A DNA stretch of 24,140 nt, from positions 1 through 24,140 of the forward strand of contig CAYRJA010000041.1 in NCBI GenBank assembly GCA_964424455.1, read 5' to 3'. This DNA comes from CAYRJA01 sp964424455. GTDB lineage: Bacteria > Bacteroidota > Bacteroidia > Chitinophagales > UBA10324. Below are positions 6,040-13,825 of the stretch, piece by piece. The notes under the pieces were generated by a model. It worked only from the letters and a program-made list of their open reading frames with translations, made no database searches and was not told the DNA's origin. Position numbers and translations under genes: made by a program. Position 1 is the stretch's first letter. Each line of letters starts with the position of its first letter.

Positions 6040-7515
6040 TTATTTTTTGTTATTCAGTTTGCTGTGTGATTTGCTGTAACCGAAATAAATAACTATTCCG
6101 ATTAATAACCATATCCCAAGCCGCATCCAGTTGGGCCAACCGAGTCCGTATATCATAGCAACACATACAATAATACCAAGCGTTGATACTACAGGTACCA
6201 TAGGGACTTTGAACTGGCGTGGAAGATTTGGTTCCTTTATGCGAAGAATCCAAACACCTGCGCATACCAAAATAAAAGCGAACAGTGTTCCTATGCTGGT
6301 CATGTCGCCAACAATATCGCCGGGAACAAAAGCGGCAAACAATCCGACAAAAACAAGAAAAAGAAGATTAGACTTGTAGGGAGTTCTGAATTTCGGGTGT
6401 AGTTCAGAAAAAATTCCAGGTACCAATCCGTCGCGGCTCATAGAGTAGAAAACTCTTGACTGACCGAGCAGCATCACCAATATTACAGATGAAAATCCTG
6501 CGAGAATAGCAACGGTGACAAATTTTGCCAGCCATCCATAACCCGTCATGTATGTCTGGATAGCGAAGGCAATGGATGCCTCTTTTCCTTCAGTACGAAA
6601 ATCTTCAGTAGTTGCCAAACCGGTAAGCACATAAGCAAACAGAATATAAAGTACTGTGCAAATCACCAATGAACCGAGAATACCAATGGGCATATCCCGT
6701 TTTGGGTTTACTGCTTCCTGTGCAGCAGTAGATACAGCATCAAAACCAATGAATGCAAAGAACACAACTCCAGCTGCACCCAGGATTCCCAGAATTCCTC
6801 CGAAGTGATGAGGAACACCTTGTGCATCAGTAATCAGTTGTGGTTCGGGAATGAAGGGCTGGTGGTTGGCAGGATTTATAAAACTCCAACCTAATGCAAT
6901 AAATAATATCACTATAGTCACCTTAGTAATTACAATCAATCCATTAACTAGCGCCGACTCCTGTGTGCCTTTAATGAGCAGAAGAGTAAGCACAAGAATA
7001 ATAAAAAGTGCAGGAATATTCATGATGCCATGAATTCCTTCAGGTGAGACTTCAAAGGGCGAATGATACCATTGATAAGGAATGGAAATATCAAAAAACT
7101 GATTCAAAAATTTATTAAGGTATTCACTCCATGCAATGCCTACTGTGGCTGCGCCAAGTGCATATTCCAGAACCAAATCCCATCCGATAATCCATGCAAT
7201 CAGTTCACCCATTGTTGCATAAGAGTAAGTATAAGCGCTTCCCGCGATCGGAATCATAGAGGCGAATTCAGCATAACACAAGCCGGCAAAAGCACACCCT
7301 AAGCCAGCAACCATAAATCCGATTGTAACAGAAGGTCCCGCATTGTTCGCCGCTGCTGCAGCTGTGCGGACAAAAAGACCAGCGCCAATAATTGCACCAA
7401 TACCGAGTGCAATCAATGACCATGCGGTAAGTGTTCGTTTCAAGCTGGCGCCGGTATCAACACTTTCCCGCATCAACTCTGCTATTGGCTTTTTTGTAAA
7501 AAGTTTGTTAGCCAT
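6040..7515 (-). CDS. APC superfamily amino-acid permease (cationic amino acid transporter type)
   Basis: The 491-residue product is a polytopic inner-membrane transporter with about 12-13 hydrophobic helices. Helix 1 carries the APC substrate-binding motif G-I-G-A-I-I-G-A-G-L-F-V (about residues 38-49). Helix 2 and the following loop carry A-G-L-C-Y-A-E-F-A-S-M-I-P-x-x-G-S-A-Y-T-Y, and the F-F-A-F-I-G-F-D-A-V-S-T-A-A-Q-E segment near residues 250-265 is also typical. These features are closest to the CAT-like/YfnA group, which moves amino acids with protons. Substrate specificity cannot be read from the sequence. The gene stands alone, with 234 bp of upstream gap in which I could not identify a clear promoter. 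Confidence 0.88.
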   Translation of the reverse strand: MANKLFTKKPIAELMRESVDTGASLKRTLTAWSLIALGIGAIIGAGLFVRTAAAAANNAGPSVTIGFMVAGLGCAFAGLCYAEFASMIPIAGSAYTYSYATMGELIAWIIGWDLVLEYALGAATVGIAWSEYLNKFLNQFFDISIPYQWYHSPFEVSPEGIHGIMNIPALFIILVLTLLLIKGTQESALVNGLIVITKVTIVILFIALGWSFINPANHQPFIPEPQLITDAQGVPHHFGGILGILGAAGVVFFAFIGFDAVSTAAQEAVNPKRDMPIGILGSLVICTVLYILFAYVLTGLATTEDFRTEGKEASIAFAIQTYMTGYGWLAKFVTVAILAGFSSVILVMLLGQSRVFYSMSRDGLVPGIFSELHPKFRTPYKSNLLFLVFVGLFAAFVPGDIVGDMTSIGTLFAFILVCAGVWILRIKEPNLPRQFKVPMVPVVSTLGIIVCVAMIYGLGWPNWMRLGIWLLIGIVIYFGYSKSHSKLNNKK

Positions 7516-7749
7516 AAAGATTTGTAGTGAGTTTAGAGTAAGTTAAAAAGCAATTCAAGGGGTCAAAATAGAAATAATTTGAAATTATCAATAGTATTTT
7601 TGATAACTCATTGAAGACCCTCAACGCTTCTTGTTAATTTTTACTGAGAGAATTAATAAATAAAAGCAGAAAAATTTTAATGTAGTTCTCTGATGTCTGA
7701 AATATAAATTGATATTATTTCGAAAAGGATTTACTAATGCAAGAAGGGT

Positions 7750-8487
7750 TTATTTCTTTCTGAATCCCGAATGAAGGCTATGTAATTTCATCTTCAGTAC
7801 ACCCATAAATGCCTCCTTAAAAATTCCTGAACTCATTTTGCTTTCACCATCCACGCGGTCAATAAAGGTGATTGGAATTTCCCGAATGCGGAATCCCATG
7901 GTCCATGCGGCAAATTTCATTTCAATCTGAAAGGCATAACCTACGAAGTTAATCTTATCCATATCCAGCGCTTCCAGAAACCTGCGGCTGTAACACACAA
8001 AACCGGCAGTAGTATCTTTTACCGGCATCCATGTAACCAACCGGACATACACGCTTGCAAAATAACTCATCATCACTCTACCGGCAGGCCAGTTTTTTAC
8101 ATTTCCGCCACGGCGGTAGCGCGAACCGATTACGACATCTGCTTTTTCTGTAACAGCACAGTTGTGCAAGCGAAGTAAATCTTTCGGATTGTGAGAGAAG
8201 TCTGCATCCATTTCAAATACATACTCATAACTTTTTTCCAAGGACCATTTAAATCCCATAATGTAGGCAGTGCCTAATCCAAGTTTCCCTTCACGCTGTA
8301 ACAGATGAAGCCGCCCTGAATATTGTTGCTGTAAATCTTTAACTATATCAGCCGTCTTGTCGGGTGAATTATCATCAATAATTAACAGATGTACTTCCGG
8401 TGAAAGAGAAAACACTTCAGGAATCATCCGTGCGATGTTTATGCTTTCATTGTAAGTTGGAATAATAACCAGGCAGTCTTTCAGCAA
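7750..8487 (-). CDS. Polyprenol monophosphomannose synthase-like glycosyltransferase (GT2)
   Basis: The 245-residue product is a family 2 glycosyltransferase of the dolichyl/polyprenyl-phosphate mannose synthase type. The N-terminal I-I-P-T-Y-N-E-S block, the L-I-I-D-D-N-S-P-D nucleotide-binding segment, the metal-binding D-A-D (residues 94-96, in E-M-D-A-D-F-S-H-N-P) and the later T-T-A-G-F-V-C-Y-S-R-R-F block are all present. There is no C-terminal membrane domain, so it is the short soluble or peripheral form. It would transfer a hexose from a nucleotide sugar to a polyprenyl phosphate at the inner membrane. It lies 32 bp after the exonuclease gene in the same direction and may share its transcript. 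The exact donor sugar is not certain. Confidence 0.88.
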   Translation of the reverse strand: MLKDCLVIIPTYNESINIARMIPEVFSLSPEVHLLIIDDNSPDKTADIVKDLQQQYSGRLHLLQREGKLGLGTAYIMGFKWSLEKSYEYVFEMDADFSHNPKDLLRLHNCAVTEKADVVIGSRYRRGGNVKNWPAGRVMMSYFASVYVRLVTWMPVKDTTAGFVCYSRRFLEALDMDKINFVGYAFQIEMKFAAWTMGFRIREIPITFIDRVDGESKMSSGIFKEAFMGVLKMKLHSLHSGFRKK

Positions 8488-8519
8488 CGAGAAATATTTT
8501 TTAGATATGTGCGGTAAAT

Positions 8520-9275
8520 TTAAACGCCTTCTTTAATTGCTTTCAATTTTTCTTTGAAGTCAAGCGGGAAATCACTTTTCATTATCCAGTCAAAATACTG
8601 AGGTTCTTTTTTTAATACATCTTTCACGGGAATACCTTTGTGTTTTCCGAAGTTGAATTTAGCCACGCCGTTATCCATGTACATTTTCCGTCCAAGGTCA
8701 ATGAAGTCACCATCTTTGGTAAACTCATGAAGAAAGCTGACATCATTTTTCAGTTCTTCGTAACGGTCAAGTTGGGCTTTTAGTACTTCAAAAGTTGCAC
8801 GGGTATCTGCCAAAGCGCCATGAGCGCCTTCTAATTTCTTACCACAATAAAATTTATAGGCAGCTTCTAAGTTTCTCCGTTCCATGTTGTGGAAGATGCG
8901 TTGCACATCCACAAATTTCTTTCCTGTTACAGAAAAAGAAATTCCAGCCCGTAAAAATTCTTCAAGCAAAAATGGAAAATCAAAACGGTTGGAATTATAG
9001 CCTGCAAGGTCTGCATCGCTAAGTAACTCTGCGTAAGCGGACGCTACCTGTTTAAAAGTTGGACAGTCTTTTATATCACGGTCGTAAATACCGTGAACGG
9101 CTGAAGCGGCTGCCGGAATTGGAATGGTGGGATTTACTCTGTCACATTTTTCAGTGACAGCGCCGTCAGGCATTACTTTAATGGCAGCAATTTCTACAAT
9201 TCGGTCTTTGGCAAAATCGGTTCCTGTGGTTTCCAGATCAATGAAAACGATTGGTTTGGTTAAGTTCAGATTCAT
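8520..9275 (-). CDS. DnaQ-like 3'-5' exonuclease with ExoX-like C-terminal domain
   Basis: The 251-residue product is a DEDDh exonuclease. Visible catalytic motifs are F-I-D-L-E-T-T-G (Asp13, Glu15), N-S-N-R-F-D-F (Asp99) and H-G-A-L-A-D-T (His152, Asp157). After the nuclease fold (to about residue 175) comes a small module, F-N-F-G-K-H-K-G-x-x-V then Y-F-D-W-I-M, which resembles the C-terminal domain of exodeoxyribonuclease X-type proteins. It is likely a DNA repair or trimming nuclease and is not fused to a polymerase. Its ATG overlaps the stop of the upstream mpl gene (ATGA at 9272-9275 read on the minus strand), so the two genes are probably translationally coupled. Confidence 0.88.
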   Translation of the reverse strand: MNLNLTKPIVFIDLETTGTDFAKDRIVEIAAIKVMPDGAVTEKCDRVNPTIPIPAAASAVHGIYDRDIKDCPTFKQVASAYAELLSDADLAGYNSNRFDFPFLLEEFLRAGISFSVTGKKFVDVQRIFHNMERRNLEAAYKFYCGKKLEGAHGALADTRATFEVLKAQLDRYEELKNDVSFLHEFTKDGDFIDLGRKMYMDNGVAKFNFGKHKGIPVKDVLKKEPQYFDWIMKSDFPLDFKEKLKAIKEGV

Positions 9276-10651
9276 TCGGTCGGTTTTAGTGTGGAAGAAA
9301 GTACAAATGTAACAAGCGAGTTTAAATCCATTCCGTCGAAATTACCGCTGCTCATCAACAACAGATTTGCATTTCTCCATTCTTGATCGTGAAGAAAATT
9401 ATTTAACGCTTCTTTATGACCGAAAACATTTATGCCCGTGTCGCCAAAATATTTTTTTACATCGTCAACATTCAGTTTCTCAAGCCGCTTCAGTTCAAGA
9501 GCATGTGTGCTGAAATAAACCACTTTTACATCTGCTGCGCTCATGCAGCCATGATATTCTTCTAAAAAATTTTTGTTTAAACTGCTGTAGGTGTGCAATT
9601 CCATTACAGCAACTAATTTTCTGTTTGGAAATTGCTCTATAACAGCAGCAATGGTTGCTTTCAGTTTAGAAGGTGAGTGTGCAAAGTCTTTGAATACCGC
9701 AACAGAAGAATTTTTCCCCAGCAACTCTAATCGTTTTGCCGCACCCTTAAAAGAAGGAATAGCTTCATAAAATTCTTTATCTGTAACACCTGCTTCATTA
9801 CAAATTAATTTTGCACCGGCAAGATTCTGAAGATTGTGTTTGCCAAAAATTTGCAGAGGAATATCTTTTCCATTCACTGACAAGTAACAGATTCCTTCAC
9901 GAACAGAGTAGGAGGGAGTGTGATAAGGAATACAACGGGTTCGGTTTTTAAATTCTTTACCTATAGCATTTACATTTTCATCTTCAGCATTGTAAACCAA
10001 AGCGCCGTTATTCGGAATTAATTCAGCAAACTTTCTGAACTGTTCTTTATAAATATCAAATGTCGGGAACACATTGATATGATCCCATGCAATGCCGCTG
10101 ATAAGCGCCACATCCGGTTTATAAAGGTGAAACTTGGGTATTTTATTGATAGCGGAATCAGGATATTCATCACCTTCAAGAATAATGACAGGCGCAGATT
10201 CAGACAGATGAACCATTAAATCAAAACCTTCTAACTGAGCGCCGACCATGTAATCAAAATCCCTGTTACAGTAACGGAGCACATGCAGAATCATGGCAGT
10301 GATACTTGTTTTTCCGTGACTGCCGCCAATCACTATTCGCTTTTTATCTTTGCTTTGTTCATAAATATATTCAGGGAATGAATAAATCTTGAGCCCAAGC
10401 GATTTTGCCTTTAGCAATTCAGGATTATCGGGTTTGGCGTGCATGCCCAATACTAAAGCATCCATATCTTCCGTTATCCTGCTTTCATCCCATCCAATAT
10501 GTTCAGGAAGCAATCCGGCAGACTTCAAACGGGAATAGGCAGGTTCAAAAATCTCATCATCAGAGCCGGAGACCGTGTAACCTTTTTTATGCAATGCCAA
10601 AGCGAGATTGTGCATAACACTTCCTCCGATGGCAATAAAATGAACTCTCAT
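9272..10651 (-). CDS. mpl: UDP-N-acetylmuramate:L-alanyl-gamma-D-glutamyl-meso-diaminopimelate ligase
   Basis: The 459-residue product is a Mur ligase whose length equals that of E. coli Mpl (about 457). The N-terminal Rossmann-like start I-A-I-G-G-S, the ATP-binding loop G-G-S-H-G-K-T-S (about residues 109-116), the E-G-D-E-Y block, the H-x-N-V-F-P-T segment after it and the F-A-H-S-P motif of the third domain are visible. It rejoins recycled murein tripeptide to UDP-MurNAc in the cytoplasm and is specific to peptidoglycan recycling, not de novo synthesis. The M-H-N-L-A-L-A-L segment in helix 1 separates it from MurC. It is the first gene of a probable three-gene unit with the exonuclease and glycosyltransferase genes, and diverges from the small lipoprotein gene. 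Confidence 0.92.
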   Translation of the reverse strand: MRVHFIAIGGSVMHNLALALHKKGYTVSGSDDEIFEPAYSRLKSAGLLPEHIGWDESRITEDMDALVLGMHAKPDNPELLKAKSLGLKIYSFPEYIYEQSKDKKRIVIGGSHGKTSITAMILHVLRYCNRDFDYMVGAQLEGFDLMVHLSESAPVIILEGDEYPDSAINKIPKFHLYKPDVALISGIAWDHINVFPTFDIYKEQFRKFAELIPNNGALVYNAEDENVNAIGKEFKNRTRCIPYHTPSYSVREGICYLSVNGKDIPLQIFGKHNLQNLAGAKLICNEAGVTDKEFYEAIPSFKGAAKRLELLGKNSSVAVFKDFAHSPSKLKATIAAVIEQFPNRKLVAVMELHTYSSLNKNFLEEYHGCMSAADVKVVYFSTHALELKRLEKLNVDDVKKYFGDTGINVFGHKEALNNFLHDQEWRNANLLLMSSGNFDGMDLNSLVTFVLSSTLKPTE

Positions 10652-10667
10652 TTAAAACATTTGTTTT

Positions 10668-10675
10668 TATCTTTG
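10668..10675 (+). promoter_or_regulatory. Possible -7 box TATCTTTG for the small lipoprotein gene
   Basis: TATCTTTG is an exact match to TAnnTTTG and would place transcription start about 60 bases before the ATG at 10738. I could not find a TTG at the right distance upstream, so support is partial. Confidence 0.35.
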
Positions 10676-10737
10676 CGTATCAATTTGACAAAGTTGGAAT
10701 TTTTTACAAAAAAACACTTAAATAGTTAAATCATACA

Positions 10738-10884
10738 ATGAAACACAATAGTTTTCATATTAAGTTATTGGTTTTTGTAGTCATATTGACGGGTATTTCA
10801 ATAGCAATGAGTTCATGTACATCAAGAAAAGGATGTCCCGGTTTAATCACTAAAGCGCCAATTCAGAACGAAGTTCGTTCATAA
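10738..10884 (+). CDS. 48-residue lipoprotein of unknown function
   Basis: The ATG at 10738 opens a 48-codon frame. It starts M-K-H-N-S-F-H-I-K and has a hydrophobic core (about residues 9-24) ending in a lipobox-like A-M-S-S-C, so Cys27 would be the lipidated residue. The mature peptide would be only about 22 residues, with a second cysteine in a C-P-G turn (Cys33) and a polar tail ending N-E-V-R-S. Very short lipoproteins with a C-P motif just after the lipidated cysteine are familiar in Bacteroidota but have no assigned function that I know of. A -7-like box upstream, a UTR-like stretch and a strong terminator at 10968-11004 make this a self-contained transcription unit. Confidence 0.7.
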   Translation: MKHNSFHIKLLVFVVILTGISIAMSSCTSRKGCPGLITKAPIQNEVRS

Positions 10885-11206
10885 AGATACCCGCCTGCAG
10901 AGGTTCAGACCAGAGAACACACACTACCTGCACGGGGATAAACACCAATAGACAATCTGGTATGTGAGGCTGTTTCAAATATAAAATTTGAGGCAGCCTT
11001 TTTTACAATCTGAATATTGAATAGGTTCTATCCATCCTCAGTGATTCTTCCTCAGGAGATCACGGATATTACATACTACAACACCTATCTTACTGTAACA
11101 CTTTCTAAACTATCTTTCTAATGAACATATATCTTATTTGTTTTACTTTTGATTGACGGAGAGTTCAAACATAGAAACCACTCTGTAACACAAAAACCAA
11201 AGTTTT
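10885..11206. other. Intergenic region with 3' hairpins and a possible promoter
   Basis: This gap contains an imperfect GC-rich hairpin (about 10888-10937: CCCGCCTGCAGAGGT against ACCTGCACGGGG), the terminator of the lipoprotein gene (10968-11004), two CTGTAACA octamers (cores at 11094 and 11184), and TACTTTTG (11144-11151). TACTTTTG fits a -7 box for the T9SS gene starting at 11207, though no clear -33 element precedes it. No gene was found. Confidence 0.45.
10968..11004 (+). terminator. Rho-independent terminator of the small lipoprotein gene
   Basis: The arms 10968-10980 (GGCTGTTTCAAAT) and 10986-10998 (ATTTGAGGCAGCC) form a 13-bp stem with two G-T pairs and a five-base loop. Six Ts follow immediately (10999-11004). 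This is a textbook intrinsic terminator on the plus strand. Confidence 0.85.
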
Positions 11207-12109
11207 ATGAAAACCATTTTTCTTTTACTTGTCAGTTCTTTCACTATGAGTTCAGGTTTTACTCAGTCCTTACCTGAATTTGCACCAGTAGGGGCAACAT
11301 GGTATTATCATAATATATGGATGACTCCTGATTTCACTTTCAGAAAGTTTGTAAGTGTTGATGACACGGTTGTAGGTGGAAAAGCATGTAAGCGCATCAA
11401 TAATGGAGAAGACCATTACTTATACAGCGATAGTCTTTACTTACATTGTTTTAATACAGAAGTTAATAGATGGACAATACTTGCTGACTTTAACAAACAA
11501 GTTGGCGACTCGTTTTATGTTGATGTAAGCACAACTCAAGTACAGGATTCTTTTGCAGTCGTTATCACCAAAAAAGGCGATACAATTCTGAATGGTTATA
11601 CTTTACCATATATTTTAGTTGATAACGCATGGGATATGAAATCTGTAACAGGTAATATTTATGAATATGGCGGCAAAATCATTCAAAACATTGGTTCAGA
11701 AATTTTTCTGTTTCCAAGAGCACAAGTATTTGATATGGATACCTATCAATTAAGATGTTATGATGATGATAATTTAGGTCTTTATAAAAATCCTGACTTT
11801 CACAACGGATTATGGTCTTGTGATACGGTTACAACAGGAATAGAACAGCCGGTTGCAATAACTAATCTTACTGTTTTCCCCAATCCTGCGAGTGAAAATA
11901 TCACTTTTACATTTAACCCAAATCTTCTCAGTGAAAGATGGCTTGTTATCTGCGATGTATATGGGCGTTTAGTGTATTCTGGTTATCTAACCAATGGGCA
12001 GAACAGATTACAACTGAATATTAAAGAATTTAAAGAAGGAATGTATTTATATCAACTAAAATCGGCAAGTACAATTTTTGAAAGAGGTAAATTCATCGTC
12101 AAGCGGTAA
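11207..12109 (+). CDS. T9SS-secreted protein with type A C-terminal sorting domain
   Basis: The 300-residue product starts with a signal peptide (about residues 1-19, ending S-G-F-T-Q). The next 200 residues have no family I can name. They begin with F-A-P-V-G-A-T-W-Y-Y, a pattern common at the start of Bacteroidota secreted proteins of unknown role, and include V-D-D-T-V-V-G-G-K-A-C-K. The last 80 residues are a sorting domain: T-V-F-P-N-P-A-S-E-N near residue 225, D-V-Y-G-R-L-V, G-M-Y-L-Y-Q-L and a terminal G-K-F-I-V-K-R. It is expected to cross the outer membrane by T9SS and be attached or released. It appears to be a single-gene unit. Confidence 0.85.
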   Translation: MKTIFLLLVSSFTMSSGFTQSLPEFAPVGATWYYHNIWMTPDFTFRKFVSVDDTVVGGKACKRINNGEDHYLYSDSLYLHCFNTEVNRWTILADFNKQVGDSFYVDVSTTQVQDSFAVVITKKGDTILNGYTLPYILVDNAWDMKSVTGNIYEYGGKIIQNIGSEIFLFPRAQVFDMDTYQLRCYDDDNLGLYKNPDFHNGLWSCDTVTTGIEQPVAITNLTVFPNPASENITFTFNPNLLSERWLVICDVYGRLVYSGYLTNGQNRLQLNIKEFKEGMYLYQLKSASTIFERGKFIVKR

Positions 12110-12288
12110 ACAAATTATGGTCACCTTCCTCTCTCGCAGAGTTAATTCCCACGAGGTTTATTCAATTTCTCTATATCGGTCTATTACTTATTTCTGTTCA
12201 TTCCTTATTACTTTTGAATACAACATGAATAAATAAACAGTATTTATTACTTTTACGGTAATCATTCGGAATAATAAAAGGACAATCT

Positions 12289-12996
12289 ATGTTAAACAAG
12301 CATTTACCCTGTACGGATTGTTTACATTGTGTAAGTAGAGAACATTCTATTTTTGATATTCTAAATACAGAGGAACTTAATTTCCTGCAAAAAAAGAAAG
12401 GACATTTAATTTTAAACAACGGAGAACTTCTCTTTAAAGAAGGGCAATATCCTTCGGGCTTTTATATCATCACAAAAGGAAAAATAAAAATCTCAAAATT
12501 CGGATTAGAAGGTAGAGAACAGATTCTGAGATTTGCAAGAGAAGGCAATATTGTAGGGTACAGAGTGAGTGAAGAAGCCTATACCTGTACTGCTACGGCA
12601 ATAAGTGAAGTGCATGTTTGTTTTTTAAAAAACGAGGTCATATTAACCTTATTTAAAAATAACTATGAACTTGCTGTTCGGTTTATGAAACTGTTGGCAG
12701 AAGATTTAAAGGAGTCTGATTCAAAACTCATGCACTTAACACAAAAAAGCGTACGCGAAAGGGTTGCAGAATCTATACTTCTGTTAGCTGATGTATATGG
12801 AACGGAAGAGGATGGAGCTACACTTAATGTCGTTTTAAAAAGAAATGAACTTGCAGGAATAGCAGGAACAATCAGAGAAACAGCTATACGTTTCTTATCC
12901 GAGTTCAATGAATCCCGTATTATCGAATTAACAGGGAAGAAAATAAAGATACTCGACATGGAAAAGCTTCAGCAAACAGCAAATGCGAGTTTCTGA
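12289..12996 (+). CDS. Crp/Fnr family transcriptional regulator with N-terminal cysteine cluster
   Basis: The 235-residue product has a cyclic-nucleotide-binding-like sensor domain (about residues 25-140), a long dimerisation helix and a C-terminal helix-turn-helix (about 183-211). The N-terminus carries C8-x2-C11-x2-C14, and further cysteines are at 100 and 111, an arrangement that could hold an oxygen- or NO-sensitive iron-sulfur cluster as in FNR. The recognition helix reads I-R-E-T-A-I-R (Arg196, Glu197, Arg201), the same spacing as Crp residues that read TGTGA. It lies directly upstream of the nitrate respiration cluster in the same orientation, and is the natural candidate to activate it. 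The start is supported by an AAAGGA 6 bases before the ATG. The sensed signal is inferred, not shown. Confidence 0.88.
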   Translation: MLNKHLPCTDCLHCVSREHSIFDILNTEELNFLQKKKGHLILNNGELLFKEGQYPSGFYIITKGKIKISKFGLEGREQILRFAREGNIVGYRVSEEAYTCTATAISEVHVCFLKNEVILTLFKNNYELAVRFMKLLAEDLKESDSKLMHLTQKSVRERVAESILLLADVYGTEEDGATLNVVLKRNELAGIAGTIRETAIRFLSEFNESRIIELTGKKIKILDMEKLQQTANASF

Positions 12997-13237
12997 AGTT
13001 TGTTATATTTCATAGTAGATAATCATCTCTATCCGATAGAATTTATACAGAAAAATATAAATTTCATCAGACACAAAATGTGTCAATAATCACACTTTAT
13101 TGTCGTTATAGACATTTTCTACTCTGACAGCACAAGTAAATTTGTTGTTATTATTAAATATTCAAGTTATGATAAATGGCAGAGTGATTTTAGTAGTCAG
13201 GTCTGTAAATTTCTTTAAAACATTTAATATTTTCAAA
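12997..13237 (+). promoter_or_regulatory. Regulatory gap in front of the nitrate cluster
   Basis: This is the only sizeable gap before the cytochrome/nar genes, so the main promoter should be here. It contains the Crp-like palindrome at 13079-13094. Downstream, TTG (13100-13102), 17 bp and TACTCTG (13120-13126) form a weak promoter-like pair, as expected for an activator-dependent promoter. An in-frame TTG at 13142 could extend the first cytochrome, but the extra 32 residues do not look real. Confidence 0.45.
13079..13094. promoter_or_regulatory. Crp/Fnr-type binding site TGTGT-N6-TCACA
   Basis: The 16-bp site differs from the Crp consensus TGTGA-N6-TCACA by one base. It overlaps a second palindrome, GACACA-AAA-TGTGTC (13070-13084). 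It sits about 150 bp before the ATG of the first cytochrome gene and downstream of the gene for a regulator whose recognition helix predicts TGTGA half-sites. Confidence 0.55.
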
Positions 13238-13816
13238 ATGAAGAAGCAATTTTCTCCCAAAATTATTATTGTACTACTTCTCAGTATTTTTTTGTGTTCT
13301 GACATATTCGCACAAGATGGAGCAACTACTTTTCAATCTACCTGCGCTGCCTGTCACACTATCGGCAAAGGTAAATTAGTCGGACCGGATTTAGCAGGTG
13401 TTACAGAAAGAAGAAGCGAAGACTGGCTGATAAAATTTATTAAGTCATCCCAAACTCTTATTAAAAGCGGGGATAAAACAGCCGACTCAGTATTTCAGGC
13501 ATATAATCAGGTAATGATGCCAGATCATCCTTCACTTGATGATGCTAAAATTAAAGATATTTTGGCATACATAAAAACAACAGCTTCCGCTTCTCCGGGA
13601 GCAACAGCATCCGTTTCAAATATTGCTACAGAGAATCAATCAACTTCCGCTAATAAATGGCAGTGGAGTGATTTTTTTACTTTCCCCAATACTGTATTGC
13701 TGGGTCTGATACTTATTATGCTTATTATGATAGTGGTGTTAGTGAGGATAAATAACAGATTGACAGAACAGCTTATAGATCTTCATAGTAGTAACAGGTC
13801 ATTTTTCAGAAAATAA
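13238..13816 (+). CDS. Membrane-anchored mono-haem cytochrome c, first gene of the nar cluster
   Basis: From the ATG at 13238 the product has 192 residues: a signal peptide (1 to about 26, ending I-F-A-Q), a class I cytochrome c domain and a C-terminal transmembrane helix (about 150-170). The haem motif is C36-A-A-C39-H40, followed by G-P-D-L-A-G, and Met93 or Met94 (V-M-M-P) is the likely sixth ligand. The linker before the helix is rich in Ser, Ala and Thr. The haem domain would face the periplasm. By position it resembles the cytochrome encoded at the start of the Thermus nar operon (narC), but it has only one haem. A TTG start at 13142 would add 32 residues in front of a good signal peptide and is rejected. 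Confidence 0.88.
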   Translation: MKKQFSPKIIIVLLLSIFLCSDIFAQDGATTFQSTCAACHTIGKGKLVGPDLAGVTERRSEDWLIKFIKSSQTLIKSGDKTADSVFQAYNQVMMPDHPSLDDAKIKDILAYIKTTASASPGATASVSNIATENQSTSANKWQWSDFFTFPNTVLLGLILIMLIMIVVLVRINNRLTEQLIDLHSSNRSFFRK

Positions 13817-13825
13817 AATAACGTT

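Noticed and set aside
12115..12165. Possible fourth repeat copy after the T9SS gene
   Set aside because: Only short scattered matches (CGCAGAGTT, and TAAACCTC on the reverse strand) were found, and the conserved octamer core is missing.
12246..12262. ATTAC-N7-GTAAT palindrome before the Crp/Fnr gene as an autoregulatory site
   Set aside because: The arms are short and AT-rich and do not resemble the TGTGA half-site expected from the recognition helix; such a match is likely by chance.
13142..13237. Extended TTG start for the first cytochrome c
   Set aside because: The extra 32 residues precede a complete signal peptide starting at the ATG at 13238, and their composition looks untranslated.
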